Positions 33,418 to 42,064 are shown, counted from the first letter of the stretch. The stretch is DNA of 50,750 nt from Saprospiraceae bacterium (GCA_020630955.1 JAHDIE010000025.1:1-50750), one strand, 5' to 3'. The notes: a model not told the origin generated them from the sequence alone. Numbers and translations are program-made.

Positions 33418-34498
33418 GATATTACATATCGTAGGTAATAGGCCTCACTTTATCAAACTTGCACCAGTAAGTCGTGCAATACACTTACATGATTCGTTTA
33501 CGGAAGTAATCGTACACACAGGACAACATTACGATCAAATGATGTCAGCTCATTTTATTAACGAACTTTCTCTACCAAAACCAGATTACAATCTACAGGT
33601 CGGCTCTCTATCTCCTTTAAAACAGTTTTCCAAAATACTAACAGGCTTAGAGGAAATTATTGAACAAGAACTTCCAGATATTATTCTTGTTTACGGAGAT
33701 ACTAACTCTACAGCTGCAGGCGCCATTGCTGCTGCTAAATCAAATATAACGCTAGCCCATGTTGAATCAGGGTTAAGAGAACACAATAAAAGCATACCTG
33801 AAGAAGTCAACAAACTGCTAACTGACGCAGTCACAGATCTGTATTTTACTCCTACACAAACTGGACTAGAAAACCTTTTGGCAGAGGGTAAAATAAAAGG
33901 AGTACATTTAGTAGGTGATGTAGGCCTCGATCTAATTTATCAAAGTTCAGAAAAAATTAAAAATGCAGAATACATCCTAGACCAAAATGGTCTCCAATCA
34001 AAAGAATATATTTTCATGACCTGTCACCGGGCATCCAACACCTCCTCAAAAGAGGCAATGGTAGAAATTTTAACTGGAGCAAGTGAACTTGGAAAAAAAA
34101 TATTCTTTCCAGCCCATCCAAGAACAATTAAAACAATAGAAGAATTTGAACTGCAGAACTTCCTTGCAGACAATTGGATCATCTCAAAACCCATTGGTTT
34201 TTTTGAAACTCAAGCACTTATTAAAAATGCAGAATTCTGTCTAACAGACTCTGGTGGAATAATCAAAGAAGCCTACTTTCATAGAACTCCTGCAATCATT
34301 GTTGACAAACAAACGGAATGGGTAGAGACGATAAATGAATCCTGGAACCATATTGCAGGGCCATCTAAATCAAAAATTGTACATTTAGCCGATAATTTAT
34401 CAATTCCTAAAAAACACAACAACAGTCTAGGCGATGGAAAAGCCTCAAATAAAATTGTAGACATAATTTTTACATATCTGAAAGACAAATTGGCTTGA
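33410..34498 (+). CDS. wecB: UDP-N-acetylglucosamine 2-epimerase family (WecB-like)
   Basis: Interconverts UDP-GlcNAc and UDP-ManNAc (or related 2-epimers). The 362-residue GT-B-like fold has GNRPHFIKLAPVSRAI, TGQHYDQMM, VYGDTNSTAAGAIAA, HVESGLREHN and PEEVNKLLTDA, all corresponding to family blocks. LTDSGGIIKEAYFHRTPAI near the C-terminus is the nucleotide-binding loop. The block normally PFPEEINR reads SIPEEVNK here, a modest change. It overlaps the next gene by one base (TGATG) and the previous one by eight. It provides a 2-epimerised N-acetylhexosamine for the glycan (inference). Confidence 0.88.
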   Translation: MYKILHIVGNRPHFIKLAPVSRAIHLHDSFTEVIVHTGQHYDQMMSAHFINELSLPKPDYNLQVGSLSPLKQFSKILTGLEEIIEQELPDIILVYGDTNSTAAGAIAAAKSNITLAHVESGLREHNKSIPEEVNKLLTDAVTDLYFTPTQTGLENLLAEGKIKGVHLVGDVGLDLIYQSSEKIKNAEYILDQNGLQSKEYIFMTCHRASNTSSKEAMVEILTGASELGKKIFFPAHPRTIKTIEEFELQNFLADNWIISKPIGFFETQALIKNAEFCLTDSGGIIKEAYFHRTPAIIVDKQTEWVETINESWNHIAGPSKSKIVHLADNLSIPKKHNNSLGDGKASNKIVDIIFTYLKDKLA

Positions 34499-35136
34499 TG
34501 GAATTTAATAACAAAAAAGTAATAGTATTGGCACCCCATACGGATGATGGAGAATTAGGTTGCGGCGCAAGTATTGCTAAAATATTACAAGAAGGAGCCA
34601 TAGTATATTATGTAGCATTGTCAACAGCAGAACAGTCTGTGCCAGATGGGTTTCCAAAAAACAGATTAGAAGTTGAGGTAAAGAAAGCAACCCAAGCCTT
34701 AGGTATTGATGATGATAATTTATATATCCTTAAACATGAAGTACGTAAGCTTAATTATGTTAGACAAGAAATTTTACAAACACTGGTTGAGTTAAGAACA
34801 AAAATACAACCCGATATTGTTTTCTTGCCATCATCCAAAGACATTCACCAAGATCATATAACAGTTACCCAAGAAGGTATTAGGGCATTCAAATACAGTA
34901 CAATTTTGGGTTATGAATTAATCTGGAATAACCTTTCTTTTGATACAGATTGCTTTATTAAAATTAATCAAGAACACCTCGAAAAAAAAATAGAAGCCTT
35001 GCAGTGTTATGAGACACAAAAAGGCAAAGCATATATGGACCCCAAATTTATTACATCACTAGCTACCGTTAGAGGTACTCAAATTGGTACTACTTACGCT
35101 GAAGCCTTTGAGCTAATAAGATGGATCATAGAGTAA
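34498..35136 (+). CDS. PIG-L/LmbE-family deacetylase
   Basis: Zinc-dependent N-deacetylase fold of 212 residues. Metal ligands are in APHTDDGELGCG (H and D-D) and in DIHQDHITV. Family members deacetylate GlcNAc-containing small molecules or lipid-linked sugars. Directly following the WecB-like gene (one-base overlap, ATG 34498) and overlapping the WbqC gene by 16 bases, it probably removes an N-acetyl group from a sugar precursor or intermediate in this glycan pathway. No signal peptide, so it acts in the cytoplasm. An in-frame TTG just upstream is ignored. Confidence 0.83.
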   Translation: MEFNNKKVIVLAPHTDDGELGCGASIAKILQEGAIVYYVALSTAEQSVPDGFPKNRLEVEVKKATQALGIDDDNLYILKHEVRKLNYVRQEILQTLVELRTKIQPDIVFLPSSKDIHQDHITVTQEGIRAFKYSTILGYELIWNNLSFDTDCFIKINQEHLEKKIEALQCYETQKGKAYMDPKFITSLATVRGTQIGTTYAEAFELIRWIIE

Positions 35137-35873
35137 AAAGTATAGCAATACATCAGCCAAATTATATCCCTTGGCTTGGATATTTTTTTAAAATATTTAT
35201 GGCCGATCAATTTGTATTTCATGACGACGTAATCTTTAGTCCTAAAAGTTTTACTAAACGTAGTCTAATTAGAAAAGAATTTAATAGCCAAGAAACTCAA
35301 TGGCTGGGGGTTTCAGTAAAGTCCACAAAAAATCAGAAAATAAGCACCATTAGAATCAATCATGAGTCAGTAAAAATTGGAAAACATATTAACAAAATGG
35401 AGTACCTCTATCACAATACTCCATATTTTGATTTCTATTTTCCTAAACTTAAAAATATCCTTTTAAGTATTGATAATTTTGAATATTTAGCTGATTACAA
35501 TATTCATATTATAAAAGAAATAAGCGCTTTATTAAAAATAGGTCGTTCATTCGTTAAATCATCCTCATTAATGCTTGATAAAACTGGACATGACTACAAT
35601 TTGTCCATCATAAAACTTCATAATGCAAACCTATATTACTCTGGTGTAGGAGCTAAAGAGTACCAAAACGAATGCGCTTTTAAAGAAAACAACATTACTC
35701 TTTTATATTTAGATACCATTTCTTATCTAGAAAAATATAATTATCCTCAAAGGCAAGGAAATTTTCTTCCTGGATTAAGTATTATTGATTCGATCATGAA
35801 CGTTGGAGTAGAGGGTGTAAGAGAAATATTCTTCTCCATGAGACAAATATTTAATCCATCACAATCAATCTAA
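35121..35873 (+). CDS. WbqC-family protein
   Basis: A 250-residue WbqC-like protein, recognised by the N-terminal block IHQPNYIPWLGYFFKIFMAD followed by FHDDVIFSPKSFTKR. WbqC proteins occur in O-antigen and capsule loci. They are suspected aminotransferase-like or acyltransferase-like helpers, but none has a firm reaction. It overlaps the PIG-L gene by 16 bases, so a free amino sugar made by PIG-L could be its substrate (inference). The stop is followed one base later by the next ATG. Confidence 0.8.
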   Translation: MDHRVKSIAIHQPNYIPWLGYFFKIFMADQFVFHDDVIFSPKSFTKRSLIRKEFNSQETQWLGVSVKSTKNQKISTIRINHESVKIGKHINKMEYLYHNTPYFDFYFPKLKNILLSIDNFEYLADYNIHIIKEISALLKIGRSFVKSSSLMLDKTGHDYNLSIIKLHNANLYYSGVGAKEYQNECAFKENNITLLYLDTISYLEKYNYPQRQGNFLPGLSIIDSIMNVGVEGVREIFFSMRQIFNPSQSI

Positions 35874-35874
35874 T

Positions 35875-36444
35875 ATGCCTAAATTATTTATCTCTTTCAT
35901 TTTCTTATTAATGACAACTTCCTCTTGTCTTAGCAAGAAAAGCTTCAACCAAGAACTAGAAAATAAGAGAATTGAAAACATCAATTTTCCGGAAGACTGG
36001 ACTGGCCGTTGGCAAGGAGACCTAATGATTTATTCAGGGCTTGGTTTACAAGACCAACTTAAAATGGAACTAATCATTGAACCTATTCAAAGTTCAAATA
36101 ATTTTACTTTTACTATTGTATACGATGATGGATTGGAATTAAGTAAACGAGAATACGAATTGATTGTTGTTAATAAAAAACAAGGCTTGTTCCTAGTTGA
36201 TGAAAAAAATTCCATAATGATCGAAAGTTATTTTATGGGCGGAAAGTGGTTTCAAAGATTTGAGGTTGCAGGATCGATGTTAATTTGCACTATTGAGCAA
36301 CAAGGAAATAATCTAGTATGGGAAATTTCTTCTGGAAAGTCTGAAAAAATTAGCACTTCTGGAGACACCAATATTGATGGCATATTAGAAGTTAACACCT
36401 ACCCATTTGGGGTATACCAAAGATCTGTGCTTACAAAGTTTTAA
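35875..36444 (+). CDS. Small lipoprotein, unrecognised
   Basis: A 189-residue protein with signal peptide and lipobox MTTSSC (Cys near residue 18). The mature part is beta-rich with Trp/Gly pairs (DWTGRWQGDLMIYSGLG), similar to small calycin-like or DUF lipoproteins, but I cannot name a family. It directly follows WbqC by one base and its 3' end overlaps by 14 bases the convergent C5-epimerase-like gene. It is likely co-transcribed with the polysaccharide genes and may serve the outer surface. Confidence 0.6.
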   Translation: MPKLFISFIFLLMTTSSCLSKKSFNQELENKRIENINFPEDWTGRWQGDLMIYSGLGLQDQLKMELIIEPIQSSNNFTFTIVYDDGLELSKREYELIVVNKKQGLFLVDEKNSIMIESYFMGGKWFQRFEVAGSMLICTIEQQGNNLVWEISSGKSEKISTSGDTNIDGILEVNTYPFGVYQRSVLTKF

Positions 36445-37327
36445 AGTTTGTAAAACTAACCTTGATCCAATAATCTTGAAGTTTTAAAAATGTTGCATCA
36501 TTAGTCAGTTTATACAGTGCTGATAGTTGATGATAGTGAATTTGATCGTACCAAGGATTACTTAAATCCGGAATGCCTTGTCCATATTTTAAATATGGTC
36601 CTTGGTGATATTCAGCAATGCAAGACATTAATCCCTTCATTCCTTGATTAAATTCATTTTTAAAAAACCCAAAACTTGACAACTCGCCTAGCCCAATTAA
36701 AAAGAAAATAAAGCCGTTAAGAACCCCTGAACCTTTTTTTGATGGGTATTCCTCAATCCAAAAGCCATCATCTAGATTAGTTTTTAAACCATTTATTTCA
36801 TTTAGGCAATAAGCAATTGAACCTTTGGCTATTTCTAAATATTTCTTGTCCAAACTATGATTATACATACGCAACATCACACTTGCTATTACTCCTTGAC
36901 AAATTCCAGAAACCCAAGGAGCTGAAATTCCAAATCTTAAAACACCTGTATCATATTCCCAAGAACATTCATTCCCTTCTTCTGTCATCCTCTCTAGTAA
37001 ATAATTCACATGATTTTCAAACTCCTCAATTTTTCCTTGATTATATAGATACAATGAGCATATAGCTGGAGTTAAAGGATTATTTTTTCCTCCTTTCTCA
37101 GCAACTGCAATGTCTTTAGAAAAAATTAAATCATTAAAATAATCTGGACCTAGATAATCAATTGAACTATAATGAGATTTAAATTTTACAAGGATTGGAT
37201 AGGATAAATCTATAAAGGAATTGATTAATGCTTTCTGTTTTGTATTGTCAAGAAGTCCTTTTGAAAAAACAAAAGCTGCTAGTTTTCTACGTATTCCTTT
37301 GGTATAATATGAACTGGATTTTATCAA
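36431..37327 (-). CDS. D-glucuronyl C5-epimerase C-terminal-like protein
   Basis: A 298-residue alpha-helical protein matching the C-terminal (alpha/alpha)6 domain of glucuronyl C5-epimerases: WVSGICQGVIASVMLRMY, DGFWIEEYPSK and NGFIFFLIGLGELSS, with PWYDQIHYHQLSALYKL near the end. Those enzymes epimerise uronic acid residues inside a polysaccharide (heparan in animals, related glycans in bacteria). The N-terminal beta domain of the animal enzyme is absent, so activity is not assured. There is no signal peptide. No ATG is available in frame after the upstream stop; TTG at 37325-37327 is the only usual start. It lies six bases after the GNAT gene on the same strand and faces the glycan operon. 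Confidence 0.62.
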   Translation of the reverse strand: MIKSSSYYTKGIRRKLAAFVFSKGLLDNTKQKALINSFIDLSYPILVKFKSHYSSIDYLGPDYFNDLIFSKDIAVAEKGGKNNPLTPAICSLYLYNQGKIEEFENHVNYLLERMTEEGNECSWEYDTGVLRFGISAPWVSGICQGVIASVMLRMYNHSLDKKYLEIAKGSIAYCLNEINGLKTNLDDGFWIEEYPSKKGSGVLNGFIFFLIGLGELSSFGFFKNEFNQGMKGLMSCIAEYHQGPYLKYGQGIPDLSNPWYDQIHYHQLSALYKLTNDATFLKLQDYWIKVSFTNFKTL

Positions 37328-37332
37328 TTTAC

Positions 37333-37848
37333 TTAAGAAGATAAATTTGGATTAAGTAGAGCATATCTCACATCATTATATAATATATCATTCTTAAGTA
37401 CGGCATTAATTCCTTTCCCTTCATAAAAAAATCCCGCCTTTTCTAAAACACGAGCAGAAGCAATATTATGCTCAAATACTGATGTATATAAACGTTTCAG
37501 CTTTGTGATGTTAAAGGCATGATCAATAATTTCATTGATTGCAATTGAAACAATTCCTTGCCCCCAAAAAGGCTCACCAATCCAATACCCAATTTCTCCA
37601 GAATGGCTATATATATCTGTTTGTAGATTATATCCAATAACACCTATCAATTCGTCATCATAGCAGATTGCAAAGGTCGTTATAGGTGTCATTTCACCAA
37701 TGGTTTTTATAAATTTACAAGCATCTTCAAAACGATACGGATTAGGAAAATAATCTCTCATATTGTCCCAAATTTTTTTGTTATCACCATATTTGACCAA
37801 GTTCTCTGCATCGCTAATTCTAAGTTCTCGAATGGAAATTTTTGCCAT
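37333..37848 (-). CDS. GNAT-family N-acetyltransferase (RimJ/RimL type)
   Basis: A 171-residue acetyltransferase. Family blocks: ISIRELRISDAENLVKYG, IGYWIGEPFWGQGIVSIAI (acetyl-CoA-binding loop) and RLYTSVFEHNIASARVLEK followed by GF, the RimJ-type C-terminal block. Acceptor unknown (amine of a protein, sugar or small molecule). Two ATGs are possible; 37848 (MAKISIREL) lies just after the receptor stop, while 37857 overlaps it by seven bases. I prefer 37848. It is transcribed with the TonB-dependent receptor upstream and the C5-epimerase-like gene downstream. Confidence 0.85.
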   Translation of the reverse strand: MAKISIRELRISDAENLVKYGDNKKIWDNMRDYFPNPYRFEDACKFIKTIGEMTPITTFAICYDDELIGVIGYNLQTDIYSHSGEIGYWIGEPFWGQGIVSIAINEIIDHAFNITKLKRLYTSVFEHNIASARVLEKAGFFYEGKGINAVLKNDILYNDVRYALLNPNLSS

Positions 37849-37850
37849 AA

Positions 37851-40268
37851 CTACCATTTGTAATTGATAGAAAAAATTAAATTTCTTCCTGGTGCACTTA
37901 ATCCAGAAGCAAACGTTCTGTAATGTGTATCCAAAATATTTTCCAAACTAATCCTTAAGGTCCAGTTATTAAAAAGATAGGAAGAGTAAATATTATAAGT
38001 TTGCCAAGCAGGTGTTCCTTCTGGAAGTGCGTATTCAGGGTTATCCGCTGATCCACCATAATCTTCAATTTTCTTCGTCCCATTGTATCTTACAACTATA
38101 CTATTCTCCCAATTTCCCTTCATTAATTTCAATTCAGCTTTGCCATATAAGGGTGGAATATGATCCAAGGGTGAATCTACTTCGGCTGCATCTTGTGAAA
38201 TCCCCAGTGTATAATTTGCGGAAGCGGCAATAGATATGCTTTTGGTAAGCTTGTACTGAAACTGACCTGAAATACCACGAACCTTTCCTTTTTTTGCATT
38301 GACATTTCCAGTAACATTCAAAGTATCTAGACCACTGACATAAGTAGTAGAACCATCTGGGAATGCAAAATCTCTTCTCACAATAATATCATTTATAGAA
38401 CTGTAAAAAGCACTAGCTCCCATTTTTAACTTTTGATCGCTATATCCAATATTTATTTCAGCATTGTTTGTTTTTTCTGGGCTCAGGTCTGGGTTGGGTA
38501 TTGTAATTTCATCATTTTTCACTCTGATCTTTGCAAGATCATCAACATTAGGAGCACGATATGCGGAACCAGTTAAAAACTTTATTTGCCAATTTTCCTT
38601 TTGCAAACTTAGTCCATTCATCCAGACCAGTGAGCTGTTGGAGTTTTCAATTCCAGCATAATAATTTTCAGGCCAAAGAACTGAGTCCGCATTCAGATAA
38701 CTAAAACTTGTATTCTGAAAAGACCAGCGAGCTCCAACATTCCAAAATAAAAGCTCCTTAATCAAAGGCATTCTATGATGTAAATACACTCCTCCTTGAA
38801 ACATTTTACTTCCACCACTTGGGTACCTTGTAAGAAAACTTTGGTCCAGTTCATTAGTAACAATATCTTTCGCAAAACTTGAAGATTCTAAATCATTGAA
38901 ATAAACTGAAGCACCATATTCAAAAAAATTATCTTCCAAATATTTTTTTCGTAAATCTAGATTCAAACCATAGATGTCTAATTTCTCTAATTGTTCTGTA
39001 AACAGATTATCATTGAAATTTCTAACCCTCCTTGATTCATTCACTTTTTGATAGGAAGCATTAACCATTAAAACATCAAACAACATTTTATCTGCAGTCC
39101 ATTCAAGATTTGGAGAAATCATGAATCTCGCTTGAGGTCCATAACTCCATTCAGAAAATCTTAGCGTTCCATTTCTATATTCATTTAAAAAATCATACCT
39201 AGGAATATCTGAACTCAAACTGAATTGAATGTTCATACCTACCGTTAAATCATCATTAACATTGTAGATAATTTTTTCCAATAAATCCATTTGTTTGTAA
39301 GATGTTCCAACTTGCACATTTGGATCATCATTTTGAATGATAAGATCTTCACCATTTTCTCTAATCACATATTCATTTCTTTTACCCCAATCCGGATACA
39401 TGTCAGACCTATTTTTACCTGAACGAAGATCTCCAAAATTAGAGGCAGAAATACTAGTCAAAGAAGCAAAATTATTGCGATTGGAAAGAGAGAAATTTAC
39501 ATGGGCAGACCTTTCTTTGTTTGCGGAAGCGAATCTAGTATATGCTTCACCTGTAAAGGTTTTTGCATCGATAAGTGGATTTTTTGTTCTGAAATGGATT
39601 ACTCCACCTATGGCATCTGAACCATAAAGCAATGATCCGGGGCCATATATTAACTCCGCTCTATTAAGGATAGCAGGATCTATTGTAATCGCATTTTGTA
39701 AGTGCCCACTTCTGTAAATAGCATTATTCATCCTAACGCCATCTACAACCAATAGGATTTTGTTTGCCTCAAATCCTCTTAAGACTGGACTTCCGCCACC
39801 CATCTGGCTTTTCTGAACATATACAGATCCCGTTTTTTCAATTGCATCCGCACTTGTCTGGGATTGACTCAATCTAATTTCTTTCGAGTCAATTGTCTCA
39901 ACTTGATAAGGTAGATCTCTACTGTTGGCATTTGTTCTTCCAATAATTAGCACTTCTTCAATCAACTGATCCGAAGGAAACATTTGAAGCACGAAGCCTT
40001 TTTCCTCTATTTCTTGTTGATCAAAATCAATATCATTATAACCAAGATAAGAAAGCTTTAAAGTATTGAATTTTTCAAACTCTATTTTAGTTTTGCCGTC
40101 TAAGTCTGTGCTGTGTTTTGCCATACCATCATAGTAAACCGTCACACCTGGCAGTCCTTCTTTGTTTTCATCTACAACTTGTATTTCTTGCTGTGCAAAA
40201 CACACATTTACATAAAGTGATAAAACACTAAGCTTTAGGAAGTTTAATAGAAAACGTTGTCCCTTCAT
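37851..40268 (-). CDS. TonB-dependent outer-membrane receptor
   Basis: An 805-residue receptor. Signal peptide MKGQRFLLNFLKLSVLSLYV; a carboxypeptidase-regulatory-like domain at about 27-110 (EIQVVDENKEGLPGVTVYYDG); a plug at about 115-230 with PVLRGFEANKILLVVDGVRM and GPGSLLYGSDAIGGVIHF; then a 22-strand barrel ending FSINYKW, with an aromatic terminus. Plug motifs resemble haem/siderophore-type receptors, but ligand cannot be named. The first 41 bases overlap the upstream kinase gene, and the start is fixed by the signal peptide, so the overlap is real. It contains two copies of the 14-base word. Confidence 0.9.
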   Translation of the reverse strand: MKGQRFLLNFLKLSVLSLYVNVCFAQQEIQVVDENKEGLPGVTVYYDGMAKHSTDLDGKTKIEFEKFNTLKLSYLGYNDIDFDQQEIEEKGFVLQMFPSDQLIEEVLIIGRTNANSRDLPYQVETIDSKEIRLSQSQTSADAIEKTGSVYVQKSQMGGGSPVLRGFEANKILLVVDGVRMNNAIYRSGHLQNAITIDPAILNRAELIYGPGSLLYGSDAIGGVIHFRTKNPLIDAKTFTGEAYTRFASANKERSAHVNFSLSNRNNFASLTSISASNFGDLRSGKNRSDMYPDWGKRNEYVIRENGEDLIIQNDDPNVQVGTSYKQMDLLEKIIYNVNDDLTVGMNIQFSLSSDIPRYDFLNEYRNGTLRFSEWSYGPQARFMISPNLEWTADKMLFDVLMVNASYQKVNESRRVRNFNDNLFTEQLEKLDIYGLNLDLRKKYLEDNFFEYGASVYFNDLESSSFAKDIVTNELDQSFLTRYPSGGSKMFQGGVYLHHRMPLIKELLFWNVGARWSFQNTSFSYLNADSVLWPENYYAGIENSNSSLVWMNGLSLQKENWQIKFLTGSAYRAPNVDDLAKIRVKNDEITIPNPDLSPEKTNNAEINIGYSDQKLKMGASAFYSSINDIIVRRDFAFPDGSTTYVSGLDTLNVTGNVNAKKGKVRGISGQFQYKLTKSISIAASANYTLGISQDAAEVDSPLDHIPPLYGKAELKLMKGNWENSIVVRYNGTKKIEDYGGSADNPEYALPEGTPAWQTYNIYSSYLFNNWTLRISLENILDTHYRTFASGLSAPGRNLIFSINYKW
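38214..38227 (+). repeat. Dispersed 14-base word, copy 5 (last base G)
   Basis: ATTTGCGGAAGCGG, one base from consensus, in the receptor gene, read as GCC GCT TCC GCA AAT (Ala-Ala-Ser-Ala-Asn) in a barrel strand. Confidence 0.8.
39520..39532 (+). repeat. Dispersed 14-base word, copy 6 (TTTGCGGAAGCGA)
   Basis: Thirteen of 14 consensus bases (the preceding base is G, not A), 1.3 kb from copy 5 in the same receptor gene. Read as TTC GCT TCC GCA AAC (Phe-Ala-Ser-Ala-Asn). Confidence 0.8.
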
Positions 40269-41406
40269 TTAATTTTGAATTCTTCACAAATATTTTACCC
40301 TTATGGTAATCTTCAATTATTCTTTTTGCTAAGGATAAGCCCAAACCCCATCCTCGTGTCTTTGTTGTAAATCCAGGCTCGAAAACCCGTTTCTGTTTAT
40401 TGGCTGGAATTCCCTTTCCAGTATCAGAAAGATCAATACTTATAAAATTACCTTCTTCTTTTATTATTGCAGATATTTTCCCGGTAGCTCCCATCGCATC
40501 CAAGGAATTACGAATTAAATTTTCAATCACCCAATCAAATAAATGCTGGTTTATATTCACATTTAAAGCAGAACTAGTTGGATCCGGAAAATCAAAGCTT
40601 ATTCTCTTTGATGCTCTCCTTTCCATATATTTTCGACAAGCTTCAAGCTCCTTATAAATATTAATTGGGGTCAACTTTGGTTTTGAACCAATCTTTGAAA
40701 ATCGATCTGCAATTAAGCCCAATCGATCTACATCATTTGATAGTTCTCCAATAATTTCAAGCTCTTCTTCTCTCCCAACATTCATCTCTTTTAAGTGATC
40801 AATCCAAGCCAATATTGCGGTGATTGGTGTCCCAAGTTGATGTGCTGTCTCTTTTGCCATTCCTGCCCAAACTCTGTTTTGTTCTGCCTTTCTTGACGTA
40901 GAAAAGAAAAAATATCCCAAACCAATAAATGCACCCAACAACAACACTTGCACTATTGGGAAATAGGTTATCAAGGTGTATAAGCGTGAGTTTTCATAAT
41001 AAATCTTTGCTGCATATCCAGTTCCTTCAATAGGTTCTTTACCAGCTTTTAAAAATGCCTCTTTCCTCTTTTTCAAAAACTCCTGATCTTCATTTTTTTC
41101 TTCTGGGAGAAAATTATTTCCAGAAAAAACTCCTGATTCATCTTCAAAAAATATTGGAATTGTATTGATCATTTCAAGAAAAGTCAATTCGAAAGCAAGA
41201 TCTTCATCTAATGATGCTGAAGATTCGTCAGAAAAATTAATCTTTAGATACTCTACATATAGCTGTACATTATTCTTTTCATTCTCAGCCAACCTATCAG
41301 CCAAATAATTTGAATAAAACATCGTAATTAGAACAATGATCAAACCAATTACCGCCAACACAATTTTCCACCATTGTCTTTTGCTATATATGTCTGTACT
41401 TGCCAT
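40228..41406 (-). CDS. Membrane sensor histidine kinase
   Basis: A 392-residue kinase. Two membrane spans (about 14-36 and 147-168) flank a periplasmic sensor of about 110 residues with many acidic positions. H-box ETAHQLGTPITAILAW carries the phospho-acceptor His; the N box is ENLIRNSLDAMGA, and DTGKGIPANKQKRVFEPG and WGLGLSLAKRI are the ATP-binding G1 and G2 boxes. It is a HATPase/HisKA protein without HAMP. The first gene of the minus-strand unit, it overlaps the downstream TonB-dependent receptor by 41 bases. No response regulator is adjacent. Its regulation of the receptor is a reasonable but untested guess. Confidence 0.88.
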   Translation of the reverse strand: MASTDIYSKRQWWKIVLAVIGLIIVLITMFYSNYLADRLAENEKNNVQLYVEYLKINFSDESSASLDEDLAFELTFLEMINTIPIFFEDESGVFSGNNFLPEEKNEDQEFLKKRKEAFLKAGKEPIEGTGYAAKIYYENSRLYTLITYFPIVQVLLLGAFIGLGYFFFSTSRKAEQNRVWAGMAKETAHQLGTPITAILAWIDHLKEMNVGREEELEIIGELSNDVDRLGLIADRFSKIGSKPKLTPINIYKELEACRKYMERRASKRISFDFPDPTSSALNVNINQHLFDWVIENLIRNSLDAMGATGKISAIIKEEGNFISIDLSDTGKGIPANKQKRVFEPGFTTKTRGWGLGLSLAKRIIEDYHKGKIFVKNSKLNEGTTFSIKLPKA

Positions 41407-41538
41407 TTCAACAAATATACGACCATAGTAGGCGGTCTAGTATAATATTAGGGCTGTTTTCGATAGATAGGTCGCATCCCTTCTTGTTAAAAAATTTATA
41501 ATTTTAATTCTGATGAAGCATTAAAGTGGTAAAGCCTA

Positions 41539-41546
41539 TACTTTTG
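41539..41546 (+). promoter_or_regulatory. -7 promoter box (TACTTTTG) upstream of the DsbD-domain gene
   Basis: Exact TAnnTTTG, 16 bases before GTG 41562. The open frame extends upstream to GTG 41526, but that start would precede the probable transcript start, so GTG 41562 is preferred. The only suitable -33 element is not clear. Confidence 0.45.
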
Positions 41547-41561
41547 TTTAAAATTATAAAC

Positions 41562-41999
41562 GTGAAGTATTCTTTAATCCTAGTCCTTAGTTTATTTTGT
41601 TTAAACATTTCTGCTCAAATCGAGACGCCAGTTAACTGGAAAGCAAAGGTAATCTCTAATGAGGATGGTACTTTCGATCTGGTTGTAGATGCCACTGTTG
41701 AAAAAGGTTGGTGTTTTTACTCTCAACATACAGGAGAGGATGGACCAATCCCTACTTCTTTCGAAATTACTACCGAAAACATTGAATTGATTGGAGATTT
41801 TAAGGAAATGACTGAACCTAAGAAAGGGATGGATGAAATGTTTGGAGTAGAAGTCATCAAATTCAATAAAAACGCCCAATTTGTACAAAACTTTAGAACA
41901 AAAGGCGACAAGAAGATTGAAGGCAATGTCACGTTTATGACATGTGATGACAAAAGATGTTTGCCTCCCGTCACTGTTGATTTTTCAGCAGAATTTTAG
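41562..41999 (+). CDS. Stand-alone DsbD alpha-like thiol domain protein
   Basis: About 145 residues: signal peptide (KYSLILVLSLFCLNISA after a GTG start) and one DsbD N-terminal-like (DsbD alpha) Ig domain, with the redox pair in MTCDDKRCLPP (C-x4-C). DsbD alpha passes electrons from the membrane core to periplasmic thiol proteins; a free copy could do this as a mobile carrier. It lies 65 bases upstream of a full DsbD whose own two alpha-like domains carry MTCDAKKCLPP and MTCDASHCMPP at the same place, so these are three relatives. The start is judged from the promoter box and signal peptide; the frame itself opens at 41526. Confidence 0.7.
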   Translation: MKYSLILVLSLFCLNISAQIETPVNWKAKVISNEDGTFDLVVDATVEKGWCFYSQHTGEDGPIPTSFEITTENIELIGDFKEMTEPKKGMDEMFGVEVIKFNKNAQFVQNFRTKGDKKIEGNVTFMTCDDKRCLPPVTVDFSAEF

Positions 42000-42064
42000 A
42001 TCCTTCTTCCTCGCCTATTTGTTTGTACAAATTTTATCTTTACACAACTTAAAAAGTAAAATTA

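Noticed and set aside
524-39532. Ala-Ser-Ala-Asn as a conserved protein motif rather than a DNA word
   Set aside because: The host proteins are unrelated, one copy is in the opposite orientation encoding different residues, and the same synonymous codons recur each time.
524-39532. Repeated word as a REP element, transposon end or CRISPR repeat
   Set aside because: No flanking homology, direct duplications or regular spacing are visible, and all copies lie within genes.
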